Program-made: the position numbers and the translations under genes | Shown: positions 18,486 to 26,906 of the stretch, piece after piece | Position numbering within the stretch: the stretch's first letter is position 1 | Layout of the letters: each line of letters opens with the position of its first letter | The notes under the pieces: model-generated | The model's database searches: none | The model's input: the letters and a program-made list of their open reading frames with translations, nothing else | Told to the model about the DNA's origin: nothing | DNA from: G965215055 sp965215055 | GTDB lineage: Bacteria > Pseudomonadota > Gammaproteobacteria > UBA4575 | Length of the DNA stretch: 64,000 nt | NCBI GenBank assembly: GCA_965215055.1 | Contig: OZ244046.1 | Location: 186,001-250,000 of the forward strand | Direction of reading: 5' to 3'

Positions 18486-19292
18486 ATGAAACTTGATTAT
18501 TCCAAGCCCTTACTCATGGGTGTGCTCAACGTCACTCCGGACAGTTTTTCTGACGGTGGTATATATCCCTCTTCCAAGGACGCTATCACCCGAGGTATCG
18601 AGATGGTTGAGCAGGGTGCCGATATCATCGACGTTGGTGGAGAATCCACGCGTCCCGGAGCACAGCGTATTGATGCTACTGAACAAAAGCGCAGAGTTAT
18701 TGACGTAATTGCCGGATTGCGTAAAGAGCTACCTCAACATATCCATATCAGTATTGATACGACGCTGTTAGAGGTAGCCAAGGCCTCTTTGGATGCAGGA
18801 GCCTCCATGTTAAACGATGTCAGTGCAGGTCGAGAAGACAAAAACATGCTGAAACTTGCAGCCGACCTGAACTTACCCATTTGTCTTATGCACATGCAGG
18901 GCACTCCTGAAACCATGCAGGACAATCCCAGCTACAAGGACGTCACTAAGGAAGTCACGAACTTCTTACACAAGCGAGCGAATACAGCAGAAGCCGTGGG
19001 CGTGGAAAAAGAAAATATCATCCTTGATCCTGGTATTGGTTTTGGAAAGCGTACCGAGCATAATTTGAAATTACTACGGGACATAGAAAAACTGACTGGC
19101 CTGGGCTATCCCGTTTTACTTGGTACAAGTCGCAAGCGTTTTATGGGGAAGGGAGACCCGCATGAGAGAGTACCGGCAACCTGTGCGACCACTGCACTCG
19201 GCGTATTGGCTGGAGTCAGAATTTTCCGGGTACACGACATTTGGCAAAATCGCCAAGCCATGGACATTGCATGGGCGATACACACCTGCTGA
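18486..19292 (+). CDS. folP: dihydropteroate synthase
   Basis: FolP joins pABA to 6-hydroxymethyl-dihydropterin pyrophosphate for folate synthesis. 268 aa from ATG 18486; an upstream in-frame TTG at 18435 lies inside the preceding gene. Both Pfam signatures are visible: LMGVLNVTPDSFSDGG and IIDVGGESTRPGA. ICLMHMQGTP and ILDPGIGFGK follow. It is separate from the DHPS-like H4MPT-linked protein at the window end, so folate and H4MPT appear to have distinct enzymes. Confidence 0.96.
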   Translation: MKLDYSKPLLMGVLNVTPDSFSDGGIYPSSKDAITRGIEMVEQGADIIDVGGESTRPGAQRIDATEQKRRVIDVIAGLRKELPQHIHISIDTTLLEVAKASLDAGASMLNDVSAGREDKNMLKLAADLNLPICLMHMQGTPETMQDNPSYKDVTKEVTNFLHKRANTAEAVGVEKENIILDPGIGFGKRTEHNLKLLRDIEKLTGLGYPVLLGTSRKRFMGKGDPHERVPATCATTALGVLAGVRIFRVHDIWQNRQAMDIAWAIHTC

Positions 19293-19369
19293 AAGGTAAA
19301 AGGCAGATAAACTGTGCAGCGAGCACCGTGAGAAACAATACCCCTTGGCAAGGAGACAAGAGGGGTTTG

Positions 19370-19672
19370 TCAAAGCACTGCCTCAAACCCTTCAAACTCT
19401 GGTTTACCAAGATAAACCGGCTTTGCTTCCCCGGCCTTCGCGTGTGCCTTTCGAAATGCCTCGGACTTTGTCCATGCCTCGAATGCCCGTCTGGATTCCC
19501 AGATTGAATGTGAGGCAAACAGACTGTACTCGCCGGTAGAAGGGCCCCTTAGTAGGTGAAACTCCTTGAATCCTGGCACTTCATCCAGAAAAGATTCACG
19601 ATTTTTCCAGATTTCAAGAAAATCATCCTCGCAACCGGGGATTATCTTAAAACGATTCATTGCAATGAACAT
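19370..19672 (-). CDS. antibiotic biosynthesis monooxygenase (ABM)-domain protein
   Basis: A 100-aa protein with the dimeric ferredoxin-like ABM fold: MNRFKIIPGCEDDFLEIW, a short PGFKEFHLLRG strand and WESRRAFEAWTKSEAFRKAH, as in HmoA/IsdG-like haem-degrading or quinol monooxygenases. A haem role is suggested by the general pattern but not shown. The start could be either Met1 or Met5. Confidence 0.78.
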   Translation of the reverse strand: MFIAMNRFKIIPGCEDDFLEIWKNRESFLDEVPGFKEFHLLRGPSTGEYSLFASHSIWESRRAFEAWTKSEAFRKAHAKAGEAKPVYLGKPEFEGFEAVL

Positions 19673-19708
19673 GGACTATTCTCCTGGTGAATTTCCCTGA
19701 TACTTAAA

Positions 19709-20251
19709 CTATTTATTGACGGCAGGACTTATCAACACCTCGGCATCCCAATCGAATGTGCTACCAATAAACGCCTTGATACAAAATAGCACACTCGCAA
19801 TCATCCCCCAGACTAATCCGGCCACAACGCCTGCATCCAGCAGCCCTCGCCATGGTTGTGGAAGCAACCGAAACAATAAAACAAAAATAATTATTGCTAC
19901 CGTCAATGTAAGCGTGGCGATAATGCGTTTTTTGGGAGCGTGGAAATAACTCATACAAAACAAGGGCGCCAGCAGCAGCTGGACAGGCGTAGCGTGGTAT
20001 AGCAAATACTTGGCCCGTGCAGCAAAGCGTGGTGCAAAGCTCTTTTGAAAGCCTTTATAACCTTCGCTGTAGAGCATGAAAATTAGAAAAATAATAAACA
20101 CCAACCAATGCATCCAACTCAACGACATTTTCAGTGCTGCAATTGAATTCAAGCCAAGTCGCCAAGAGGCAAAACCCAGTAGCGCTGACAACCCAATAAT
20201 TCCCCAGGCCGTGGCAATCATTCCGGCAAAGGTTATTGGCCCCTTGTACAT
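19709..20251 (-). CDS. hypothetical integral membrane protein
   Basis: An unrecognised 180-aa protein with about four to five hydrophobic segments: ITFAGMIATAWGIIGLSALLG, WLVFIIFLIFML, LLLAPLFCMSYF, LTVAIIIFVLLF and VVAGLVWGMIASVLFCI. Two basic stretches (KGFQKSFAPRFAARAK and APKKR) probably face the cytoplasm. No catalytic motif was seen. It lies 36 bp upstream of the ABM-domain gene on the same strand, so they may share a transcript. Confidence 0.65.
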   Translation of the reverse strand: MYKGPITFAGMIATAWGIIGLSALLGFASWRLGLNSIAALKMSLSWMHWLVFIIFLIFMLYSEGYKGFQKSFAPRFAARAKYLLYHATPVQLLLAPLFCMSYFHAPKKRIIATLTLTVAIIIFVLLFRLLPQPWRGLLDAGVVAGLVWGMIASVLFCIKAFIGSTFDWDAEVLISPAVNK

Positions 20252-20479
20252 TAAGAATCTTAAGGAGTTATCGTCAAGAAATGATTAGTTCAGGACGTAG
20301 AATTGAGTTTCACTTATCGGGTTGATCGTAACTACATGTTATGAAAACCATTATAGCGAATATTTCCATACATGTTTCTTGGAATGATGAAAAGTACCGT
20401 ATTGTATATGCGTTTCTATATAATAAGCAGTGTGAAATAAATTTGGTCAAAGTTAAACGTTTACTGACAGGGGTAGTAC

Positions 20480-20866
20480 ATGTCGAAGTGGCGAGATATT
20501 AAATCTGAACAAACCTACTCGGAAGAGCAGATCAAGGAACGATTGGCTGAAGAATTACCTACCTGGTTTTATGAAAACGGCTGGATACGTCGGAAGTATA
20601 GAACGCATAGCTGGAAGAGTACATTGATGGTGGTGAACACCATTGGTCATTTGGCGGAAGCAGCGTTTCATCACCCCGATTTGACGGTATCTTACGCCTT
20701 TGTAATTTGTAAATTGATGAACCACGCTGCCAAGGGAGTTACGAACAAGGACTTCGAGTTAGCCAAAAAGATCGAAGAAGTGCTGATGTGGCAACCAGGC
20801 AAAGAAGAGGGAGACCTGGAGGGAACCCCCAGCGACCCACGCTTTGCTTATATCCAGTACAAGTAG
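20480..20866 (+). CDS. pterin-4a-carbinolamine dehydratase family protein
   Basis: A 128-aa PCD/DcoH-family protein. The catalytic signature is kept: AAFHHPDLTVSYAFV, then NHAAKGVTNKDFELAKKIE (the pattern HHP, Y, H, D). The classic enzyme dehydrates 4a-hydroxytetrahydropterins. With no aromatic amino-acid hydroxylase in view, a role in pterin repair or in H4MPT/folate handling is possible, given the H4MPT genes in the window. Converges with the SCO1 gene. Confidence 0.85.
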   Translation: MSKWRDIKSEQTYSEEQIKERLAEELPTWFYENGWIRRKYRTHSWKSTLMVVNTIGHLAEAAFHHPDLTVSYAFVICKLMNHAAKGVTNKDFELAKKIEEVLMWQPGKEEGDLEGTPSDPRFAYIQYK

Positions 20867-20873
20867 CTTTTCA

Positions 20874-21464
20874 TTATCGAGGCAAATCAGGCAGCAATTT
20901 TTTTACTGCAGTAGTAATAGCTTGCGGGGGCAACCCATAGGGGATGATATTGGTTACCGTCCCTTGCTGGTTGATAATGTATAGATTGGATGTGTGGTCT
21001 ACAGTGTAAGTGCCGGCCGAGGTATTTCCTTCATACGAATAGAATCCGTGAAACTGCTTGACTACTTTATCTATTTCTTCAATTTTCCCTGTTAAACCAA
21101 TAAAGTTATTACCAAAATACTCCATATATTTCTTTAACACCTCAGGCGTATCTCGCTTGGGGTCCACGCTGATAAATAACGGCTGTACCTGAATAGCTTG
21201 GTCCCCCATTTGATTCAACGCAGTTTGCACGGTGCTTAACGTATTTGGGCACACGTCCGGACAATGCGTAAATCCGAAAAACAGGACTATTATTTTGCCT
21301 CTGGAAGCTATTGAGGAATAGGGTTTATTGAGGTGGGAAGTGAGGGTAAAGTCTCCACCCAGAGCTTCTTCTTCGGCCAGGGAATTTAAGGCAAATAAAC
21401 CAAGACAAATCGATATAATCAAGTGACGAGGCAGGCAACGCACAATACTGTTGATTGGAAGCAT
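20874..21464 (-). CDS. SCO1/SenC copper-chaperone protein
   Basis: A thioredoxin-fold SCO protein, 196 aa from the Met that precedes a signal anchor (LIISICLGLFALNSLA). An upstream in-frame extension to 21,614 looks non-coding. The copper site is canonical: CPDVCP (C-x3-C) in FTHCPDVCPNTL, with the distal His in YTVDHTSNL. SCO proteins deliver copper to, or reduce cysteines of, the CuA site of cytochrome oxidase. It is divergent from mtoX, whose product is thought to need copper. Confidence 0.9.
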   Translation of the reverse strand: MLPINSIVRCLPRHLIISICLGLFALNSLAEEEALGGDFTLTSHLNKPYSSIASRGKIIVLFFGFTHCPDVCPNTLSTVQTALNQMGDQAIQVQPLFISVDPKRDTPEVLKKYMEYFGNNFIGLTGKIEEIDKVVKQFHGFYSYEGNTSAGTYTVDHTSNLYIINQQGTVTNIIPYGLPPQAITTAVKKLLPDLPR

Positions 21465-21533
21465 ATCCAATTTAGAGGCTTTGACTTGCCGACAGTTCCG
21501 TGTAGGGGCTATGGCAAGAAAGGGTATATATCT

Positions 21534-21562
21534 TTGCTTGAGTAGAGCAGGTAAGGTACAAT
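21534..21562 (+). promoter_or_regulatory. candidate sigma-70 promoter upstream of mtoX
   Basis: TTGCTT (21534-21539) and TACAAT (21557-21562) are 17 bases apart, about 130 bases upstream of the mtoX ATG. That leaves a long leader. Confidence 0.35.
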
Positions 21563-21692
21563 ACAGCATGACTATTCGCTGGTTTGACAAGTCTTTAACA
21601 GGGTACGTAAGCAAGGCATTGCTTGAGTCTTAGGAAATAGGAAAGTCGGACTGTAGTCTAAAGCAAATAATACCATTTATGGAGTCATAACA

Positions 21693-23075
21693 ATGATTGA
21701 GAAAATGGCAAGAATACAAGCCAAACTGATGCAAAGTACACTCGCATTTCTGTGTGTCGTGTTGGCGTCTTTTTTTGGTTTTCACTCTACTGTCGTGGCA
21801 GACGAGACATGCATGTCCCCCTACATGGCAAAAATTGTTGGTCAGGAAGACTACGTATATGTATGGACACTGGGTGTAGAAGGTTTGGGTGATGAGCAGG
21901 ACAAGCTTGTTACCATCTCTGTAAACCCGAATTCAGAGCACTACGGAAAAGTGGTAAACGTACTTTCCGTAGGCGGCCGTAATGAGGCTCACCACTCCGG
22001 TTTAACCGATGATCGTCGCTACCTGTTTGCAGGTGGCTTGGACAGCAACAAGATCTTTGTTTTTGATGTTCATTCCAATCCAGCCAAACCCAAGCTGCAC
22101 AAAGTCATTACCGATTTTGTTGAAAAGACGGGAGGTATGGTAGGCCCTCATACAATGTATGCGCTACCAGGCCGAATTATGGTGAGTGCCCTGTCTAATA
22201 ACGTCGATCATGGCGGACGCACCGGGCTCGCGGAATACTCCAATGAAGGAGATTTTATAGCTGCTCATTGGATGCCTACGGATGAAGATTTGCGTGGTGC
22301 GGAAAAGGTAGGAGATGCTGCTGATGGCTATGGTTATGACGTTCGCGTTTTGCCCAGGCGAAACGTGATGGTTACTTCTTCGTTTACCGGCTGGTCCAAT
22401 TATATGATGGATTTTGGCAAGATGCTGGCGGATGGAGAAGCCATGAAGCGTTTTGGCAATACCGTGGTGGTTTGGGATTTGCATACACGCAAGCCTGAAA
22501 AGGTCTTTGAAGTTCCCGGAGCACCGTTGGAAATTCGTTGCGCGTGGGGTGCGCATCATAACTACTGTTTTACCACTACCGCGTTGACCTCTCAAATCTG
22601 GTTGATTTATGAAGATGATACTGGTGAGTGGCAGGCAAAAGCGGTGGCCGATATTGGAGAACCTGCCAAGGTACCGTTACCGGTTGATATTTCCATCACT
22701 GCGGATGACAAGGGACTTTGGGTACAGACTTTCATGGATGGTAAAACCCGGTTTTTTGATATCTCGGACCCTTTTAATCCCAAGCAGACCTATGAGCATC
22801 AGATTGGCTCCCAGGTGAACATGATCTCGCAAAGCTGGGACGGCAAGCGTGCCTACTTTACGTCCTCTCTGCTGGGTAACTGGGACAAGACCGGCGAGCA
22901 GGATGAGCAGTTTTTCAAGCTGTTCGGTTGGGACGGTGAAAAACTTACGCACGAGTTTACGGTAGATTTTTACGAGTTGAAGTTGGGTCGTGCGCATCAA
23001 ATGAGGTTTGGTGCATATTCACTGTATTCGCAAAAGCCGAATTTAACGGGCACGATGTTGTCTCAATTAGAGTAA
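21693..23075 (+). CDS. mtoX: methanethiol oxidase (SBP56 family)
   Basis: A periplasmic 460-aa protein of the selenium-binding protein 56 family. Bacterial MtoX oxidises methanethiol with O2 to formaldehyde, H2S and H2O2 and is reported to depend on copper. A signal peptide is visible (STLAFLCVVLASFFGF, cleaved near VVADE). Family blocks include ETCMSPYMAK, GGRNEAHHSGLTDDRR, GGMVGPHTMYALPG, GYGYDVRVLPRRNVMVTSSF and CAWGAHHNYCF. Downstream SCO, MauG-like and TlpA genes match the known mtoX neighbourhood in Hyphomicrobium-type clusters. A terminator-like hairpin follows it directly. Confidence 0.93.
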   Translation: MIEKMARIQAKLMQSTLAFLCVVLASFFGFHSTVVADETCMSPYMAKIVGQEDYVYVWTLGVEGLGDEQDKLVTISVNPNSEHYGKVVNVLSVGGRNEAHHSGLTDDRRYLFAGGLDSNKIFVFDVHSNPAKPKLHKVITDFVEKTGGMVGPHTMYALPGRIMVSALSNNVDHGGRTGLAEYSNEGDFIAAHWMPTDEDLRGAEKVGDAADGYGYDVRVLPRRNVMVTSSFTGWSNYMMDFGKMLADGEAMKRFGNTVVVWDLHTRKPEKVFEVPGAPLEIRCAWGAHHNYCFTTTALTSQIWLIYEDDTGEWQAKAVADIGEPAKVPLPVDISITADDKGLWVQTFMDGKTRFFDISDPFNPKQTYEHQIGSQVNMISQSWDGKRAYFTSSLLGNWDKTGEQDEQFFKLFGWDGEKLTHEFTVDFYELKLGRAHQMRFGAYSLYSQKPNLTGTMLSQLE

Positions 23076-23125
23076 GGAGTGGCTCTGTTACAGCAATGTA
23101 ACCGACGACAGTCTGAACTACGGGA

Positions 23126-23159
23126 ACAGGGCCGCCCATGAGGCGGCCTTGTTGTTTTT
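23126..23159 (+). terminator. rho-independent terminator after mtoX
   Basis: GGCCGCC (23130-23136), loop CATGA, GGCGGCC (23142-23148), extended by flanking ACAG/TTGT pairs, then a T-rich tract. It lies between mtoX and the SCO gene, 16 bases before the next ATG. Confidence 0.8.
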
Positions 23160-23175
23160 GGACCGTGTTTCATAA

Positions 23176-23913
23176 ATGAAAAATAGTAACGCACTGCTTT
23201 TAATAGCATCTCTATTTGTGCTGTCTGCATGTTTTGACACGGACGATGGTGAGCCACTGCCTCAATCCCACGCCGCAAGAGCTGAAGTTTTGGTGATAGC
23301 GAACGGCTGGACACCCAGCTTGTCTTTTGATATTCCGCAGCCCGGCACTTACACATTGCCTGATTTAGGCACGGCAGGCGGCGGCTCTGTCTTGAGCACC
23401 GATGGTAAAGCGCTTGAGTTGGAGAATTTTTTTGGCGATAAAATTGTACTACTTACTTTCATATACAGCAGTTGCACGGACTTGAACGGATGTCCATTGG
23501 CTACTGCCGTTTTTTACAAAATTAAGGAACAGTTTAGGAAAGACCCCGCTCTCGCTGATCAGATCCGCCTTGTTAGCATAAGTTTTGACCCGCAGCACGA
23601 TACGCCTGAAGTGATGAAATTATATAGCGCAGGATTTGCAGACGGTGACCCGCAGTGGCTGTTTTTTACTACCGCATCTGAAGGTACATTACAGCCCATT
23701 CTCGATCAATATGGGCAGATGGTGATCAAGGGATATGATGAAGAGGGGAATTACACGGGCACGATGGCGCATGTATTACGCGCATTTTTAATTGATCGAT
23801 CAAAAAATATTCGACAGCAATATAGCGTTTCATTTCTGCACGATCAACTTGTTACTGCTGATATCAAGACTATTCTTATCGAAGATGGAATTCTAGAGAC
23901 GAGCATAAACTAA
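23176..23913 (+). CDS. SCO-family lipoprotein of the mtoX cluster
   Basis: A 245-aa SCO/thioredoxin-fold protein exported as a lipoprotein (lipobox LSAC at about residues 16-19). The copper-site cysteines are in SSCTDLNGCPLAT, spaced C-x5-C rather than the usual C-x3-C. A distal histidine lies in GTMAHVLRAFLID. Proposed role: copper delivery to MtoX in the periplasm, by analogy with known mtoX-sco pairs. Starts just after the mtoX terminator and ends 2 bp before the MauG-like gene. Confidence 0.87.
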   Translation: MKNSNALLLIASLFVLSACFDTDDGEPLPQSHAARAEVLVIANGWTPSLSFDIPQPGTYTLPDLGTAGGGSVLSTDGKALELENFFGDKIVLLTFIYSSCTDLNGCPLATAVFYKIKEQFRKDPALADQIRLVSISFDPQHDTPEVMKLYSAGFADGDPQWLFFTTASEGTLQPILDQYGQMVIKGYDEEGNYTGTMAHVLRAFLIDRSKNIRQQYSVSFLHDQLVTADIKTILIEDGILETSIN

Positions 23914-23915
23914 CT

Positions 23916-25262
23916 ATGCAGCAACTTGGCGGGAAGATTTCACTAACTGTCGTTAATGCGCTTATCCTTGCGATAGTTGTCACCCTGGTTGTCATATTGG
24001 CCCGCTTGCAAGGTTCAGCGGACACCCTAAAACAACAGGCAATATTTGGCCCGGGTGATGATAAGCGAGGTTATGATTCAGTTGACTACAGGACGAACTC
24101 ACTTGATCTGCAAAAACGCATTGGCAAGGACGCCAATCTACTGGAGTTTTTGGTCAGCCCTCCTTTGGGACTACCTGAAGTTCCGGTTCCTGCAGACAAT
24201 CCGGTTACTGCCAAAAAAGTAGCATTGGGAAGAAAGTTGTTCTTTGATCGGCGACTGTCGATCAACGACACATTCTCTTGTGCAATTTGTCATATACCTG
24301 AACAAGGCTTTGCTAACAATGAACTGGAAACAGCGATAGGTGTTGAAGGACGTACCGTCAAGCGTAATGCACCGACGGTATATAACACAGCGTATCTGGA
24401 AAAGATTTTTCATGATGGGCGTGAATCGACTCTGGAACAGCAAGTCTGGGCACCTTTATTGGCGCGTAATGAAATGGCGAATCCATCCATCGGCTATGTA
24501 ATCAATAAAATAGAAGCTATTCGCGAATATGAAGGCTTGTTTGAGGCCGCTTTTGATGGTCGTGGACCGACTATGGAGACGGTCGGAATGGCGCTGGCCA
24601 GTTATCAACGGACCCTCAATGCTGCTAATTCACCATTTGATCGCTGGTATTTTGGCAGACAGCAAAATGCAGTAAAAGAACAGGTAAAAAAAGGCTTTAA
24701 AATTTTTACGGGTAAAGGCGCCTGCAGCACCTGTCATCTAATACATGATGATTACGCACTATTTACGGATAACCGGTTACATAACACGGGTCTTGGGTAC
24801 CAGGTATCCATGGGCATTGAGCCCGAAACAAAAAGAGTGCAGTTAGCGCCTGGTGTATTCACGGATTTGGACACCAGTGTAATTCGCTCAGTTTCCAAGG
24901 CAAAAGAAAATGATTTGGGCTTGTACGAAATTACTGGAGACCCCGGTGATCGTTGGAAATTTCGTACCCCTTCCCTGCGTAACGTCGCACTGACGGCCCC
25001 CTATATGCACAATGGCACTATGCAGACCCTGCGTGAAGTAATTGAATTTTATAATCATGGTGGAATTCCCAATGAGTTGCTCAGCCCTTTGATCAAACCA
25101 CTGCATCTGACGAATGTGGAAATTGATAATTTAATCGCCTTTCTGGAGTCACTGACAGGGGGTAACATCCCTGTTTTGGTAGCAGACGCCTTTGCCGCGC
25201 CGATTGGAGACCTTGGTACTGATGACCCGAATTGGGCGCATGAAAATAAATTGAAATATTAA
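23916..25262 (+). CDS. MauG/cytochrome c peroxidase-like dihaem protein
   Basis: A 448-aa membrane-anchored, periplasm-facing protein. One N-terminal membrane segment (about residues 8-28) precedes two c-type haem sites, CAICH (122-126) and CSTCH (270-274). Family blocks KRNAPTVYNTAY, FHDGRESTLEQQ and RTPSLRNVALTAPYMHNG are present. Two roles are plausible: maturation of MtoX by oxidative modification, as MauG does for methylamine dehydrogenase, or removal of the H2O2 that MtoX makes. Overlap-tight with the SCO gene. Confidence 0.9.
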   Translation: MQQLGGKISLTVVNALILAIVVTLVVILARLQGSADTLKQQAIFGPGDDKRGYDSVDYRTNSLDLQKRIGKDANLLEFLVSPPLGLPEVPVPADNPVTAKKVALGRKLFFDRRLSINDTFSCAICHIPEQGFANNELETAIGVEGRTVKRNAPTVYNTAYLEKIFHDGRESTLEQQVWAPLLARNEMANPSIGYVINKIEAIREYEGLFEAAFDGRGPTMETVGMALASYQRTLNAANSPFDRWYFGRQQNAVKEQVKKGFKIFTGKGACSTCHLIHDDYALFTDNRLHNTGLGYQVSMGIEPETKRVQLAPGVFTDLDTSVIRSVSKAKENDLGLYEITGDPGDRWKFRTPSLRNVALTAPYMHNGTMQTLREVIEFYNHGGIPNELLSPLIKPLHLTNVEIDNLIAFLESLTGGNIPVLVADAFAAPIGDLGTDDPNWAHENKLKY

Positions 25263-25324
25263 TAGCCTAAACTGGCCGTGGAGACTCTGCACAGAAAGTT
25301 TGCTTGTAGAAAAGGTATGCGGCA

Positions 25325-25942
25325 ATGCAAAAAATCATAATCTTTTTTATATTGGCACTTTTGTCTGTGAACGCTGCATGGGCAGGGAGGCTCATGGACC
25401 CCGTCGTCGGTGAACCACAAGCCAATGGGTTTAACCTGGACACAGTCGACGGTGTAGCAATCGACCTGCGTGACTATACAGGCAAGTTTGTATTATTGAA
25501 TTTTTGGGCCACGTGGTGCCTGCCTTGCCGCGAGGAAATGCCTGCAATGAGTAATTTGTACGATCAACTTGCCGATGTAGGGCTGGAAGTAGTAGGGATA
25601 CACGTTGGCCCCAGCTTGAAGGACGTCAAGAAATTTTTAGAGAAAGTGCCGGTTAATTTTACAATTCTTATTGACAAGGACATGAGTCTTGTAAACTGGG
25701 GTGTTCACGGATTGCCGACTACGTTTTTGATTAACTCGAATGGTAAACTGATCTACCAAGCCATAGGCGAGCGTCAGTGGGATTCGCCTGAAATGGTAAA
25801 GTTCTTGACTGGCTTGATTGCTGATCGTGGGCACGTAGCAGTTGAAGAATCACCTGCCGTAGTTAAGCAAAGAAAGTCATTTTTTGCTGTTCTCAAGGAG
25901 TCCATCGGATGGAATCGTGATCATCGGGAACCCGCCAATTAA
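25325..25942 (+). CDS. TlpA-type periplasmic thioredoxin
   Basis: A 205-aa TlpA/ResA-like protein with a signal peptide (IIIFFILALLSVNAAWA). The active site WATWCLPC (C65, C68) is inside LLNFWATWCLPCREEMP, and the cis-proline region GLPTTFLIN follows. Such proteins keep copper- or haem-binding cysteines reduced, which fits the last gene of an mtoX-SCO-dihaem operon. A 30-residue basic tail is extra. Confidence 0.9.
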   Translation: MQKIIIFFILALLSVNAAWAGRLMDPVVGEPQANGFNLDTVDGVAIDLRDYTGKFVLLNFWATWCLPCREEMPAMSNLYDQLADVGLEVVGIHVGPSLKDVKKFLEKVPVNFTILIDKDMSLVNWGVHGLPTTFLINSNGKLIYQAIGERQWDSPEMVKFLTGLIADRGHVAVEESPAVVKQRKSFFAVLKESIGWNRDHREPAN

Positions 25943-25968
25943 TTTACTCCAGGATTAATATCTGCTGA

Positions 25969-26259
25969 ATGTTACGTGAGGAAGACATAACAGGGCTTGT
26001 GCGGGAATATCTTGCAGAACACTTCCCGGGTACGACGATTGAGCACTGGCGACAAGAAGGGCAGGAAAGCATACACTTTCGCATCACTGAGAACAAAAAT
26101 ACTTACATCCTGCGGCTCATGGACGAATGCCTGGACGGCCTTCAAGTCGACGAGGTGAAACCTATGTTGGAGAATTACAATGTCGCACAAATCATGCGTG
26201 ACATCGGTGATTTTCCCACGGTGGTTACAAAGACCGGCTGCATTTTCGGGTCACCCTGA
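25969..26259 (+). CDS. hypothetical protein
   Basis: I do not recognise this 96-aa soluble protein. It is acidic (pI impression) with alternating strand-like blocks: ESIHFRITENKNTYILRLMDE is the clearest, followed by VDEVKPMLENYNVAQIMRDIGDFPTV. It starts 26 bp after the TlpA gene in the same direction and may be the tail of that operon. Confidence 0.5.
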   Translation: MLREEDITGLVREYLAEHFPGTTIEHWRQEGQESIHFRITENKNTYILRLMDECLDGLQVDEVKPMLENYNVAQIMRDIGDFPTVVTKTGCIFGSP

Positions 26260-26354
26260 CCACTCTTTCGCCTTTATACTTCACAGGGTGCCAACCGTTT
26301 TGCATGAGCAAAAGCTAGTTTGCCCATAGCTTAGTACGTAAAAAAAGCCGGATA

Positions 26355-26627
26355 CTATTCCGCGGTTGTGGGATCAATCACGGTTTTGATTTGTGAAACT
26401 TTATTTGCTGGAAATCCACCTTCTTTAGCGTGCTTTAATATTTCTTCTTCATTAGGGGCAATATAAGTGCAATAGACCTTGTCATCCGTCACAAGACTCT
26501 CTACCCACTGAACTTGTGGGCCCATGTTCTTAAGAATACTGCATGATTTTTGCGAGATACCCTGTAGCTCGGCAGCACTTAAATTACCTGCACCGGGAAT
26601 TTCTCGCTCGATGATATATTTTGGCAT
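26355..26627 (-). CDS. DUF4242 family protein
   Basis: A 90-aa protein beginning MPKYIIEREIPGAG with a central VQWVESLVTDDKVYCTYIAPNEE, matching DUF4242, a ferredoxin-like small fold sometimes described as nickel-binding. Function unknown. A strong ribosome site (AGGAGG) precedes the ATG. It is divergent from the formylmethanofuran operon across 279 bp. Confidence 0.72.
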   Translation of the reverse strand: MPKYIIEREIPGAGNLSAAELQGISQKSCSILKNMGPQVQWVESLVTDDKVYCTYIAPNEEEILKHAKEGGFPANKVSQIKTVIDPTTAE

Positions 26628-26718
26628 AGTGAAATCCTCCTGCTATATAGAAGAGTTAAATTGGTAAAGGTTTCAACCAGCTTAAACTTTTTGGCCTTGC
26701 ATCAATTGCACATAATAA

Positions 26719-26747
26719 TTGAAGCACCTGATATTATGCACTATACA
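26719..26747 (+). promoter_or_regulatory. candidate promoter of the formylmethanofuran operon
   Basis: TTGAAG (26719-26724) and TATACA (26742-26747) are separated by 17 bases in an AT-rich intergenic stretch. The distance to the fwdD-like ATG is about 160 bases. Nothing else structured was seen in 26,640-26,906. Confidence 0.35.
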
Positions 26748-26906
26748 TTAGAATATGGTAATATCTACTGGCCTGCGAACCACTTTATTCACCCACATAT
26801 GCGGACTGATATATTAGCTGGCTACGGCTTGGTAGACTGAAACACTCATCTTGTTCTAAACAGACCAGTATGCGTAGTTACTCGATGGCCAATTAGGAGT
26901 TTATAG

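Noticed and set aside
18486..19292. folP as the H4MPT-specific DHPS
   Set aside because: It has standard folate-DHPS signatures and lies among housekeeping genes; the DHPS-like gene at 62,917 is the better candidate.
21465..21614. N-terminal extension of SCO1
   Set aside because: The upstream stretch lacks family similarity and would precede, not form, the signal anchor; it also overlaps the candidate mtoX promoter.
21693..23075. Selenium-binding or selenium-transport role
   Set aside because: The family name is historical. The signal peptide and SCO/MauG neighbours fit methanethiol oxidase.
24086..24443. Antisense ORFs within the dihaem gene and similar shadows elsewhere
   Set aside because: They overlap clearly coding strands, have no family-like motifs and carry low-complexity translations.
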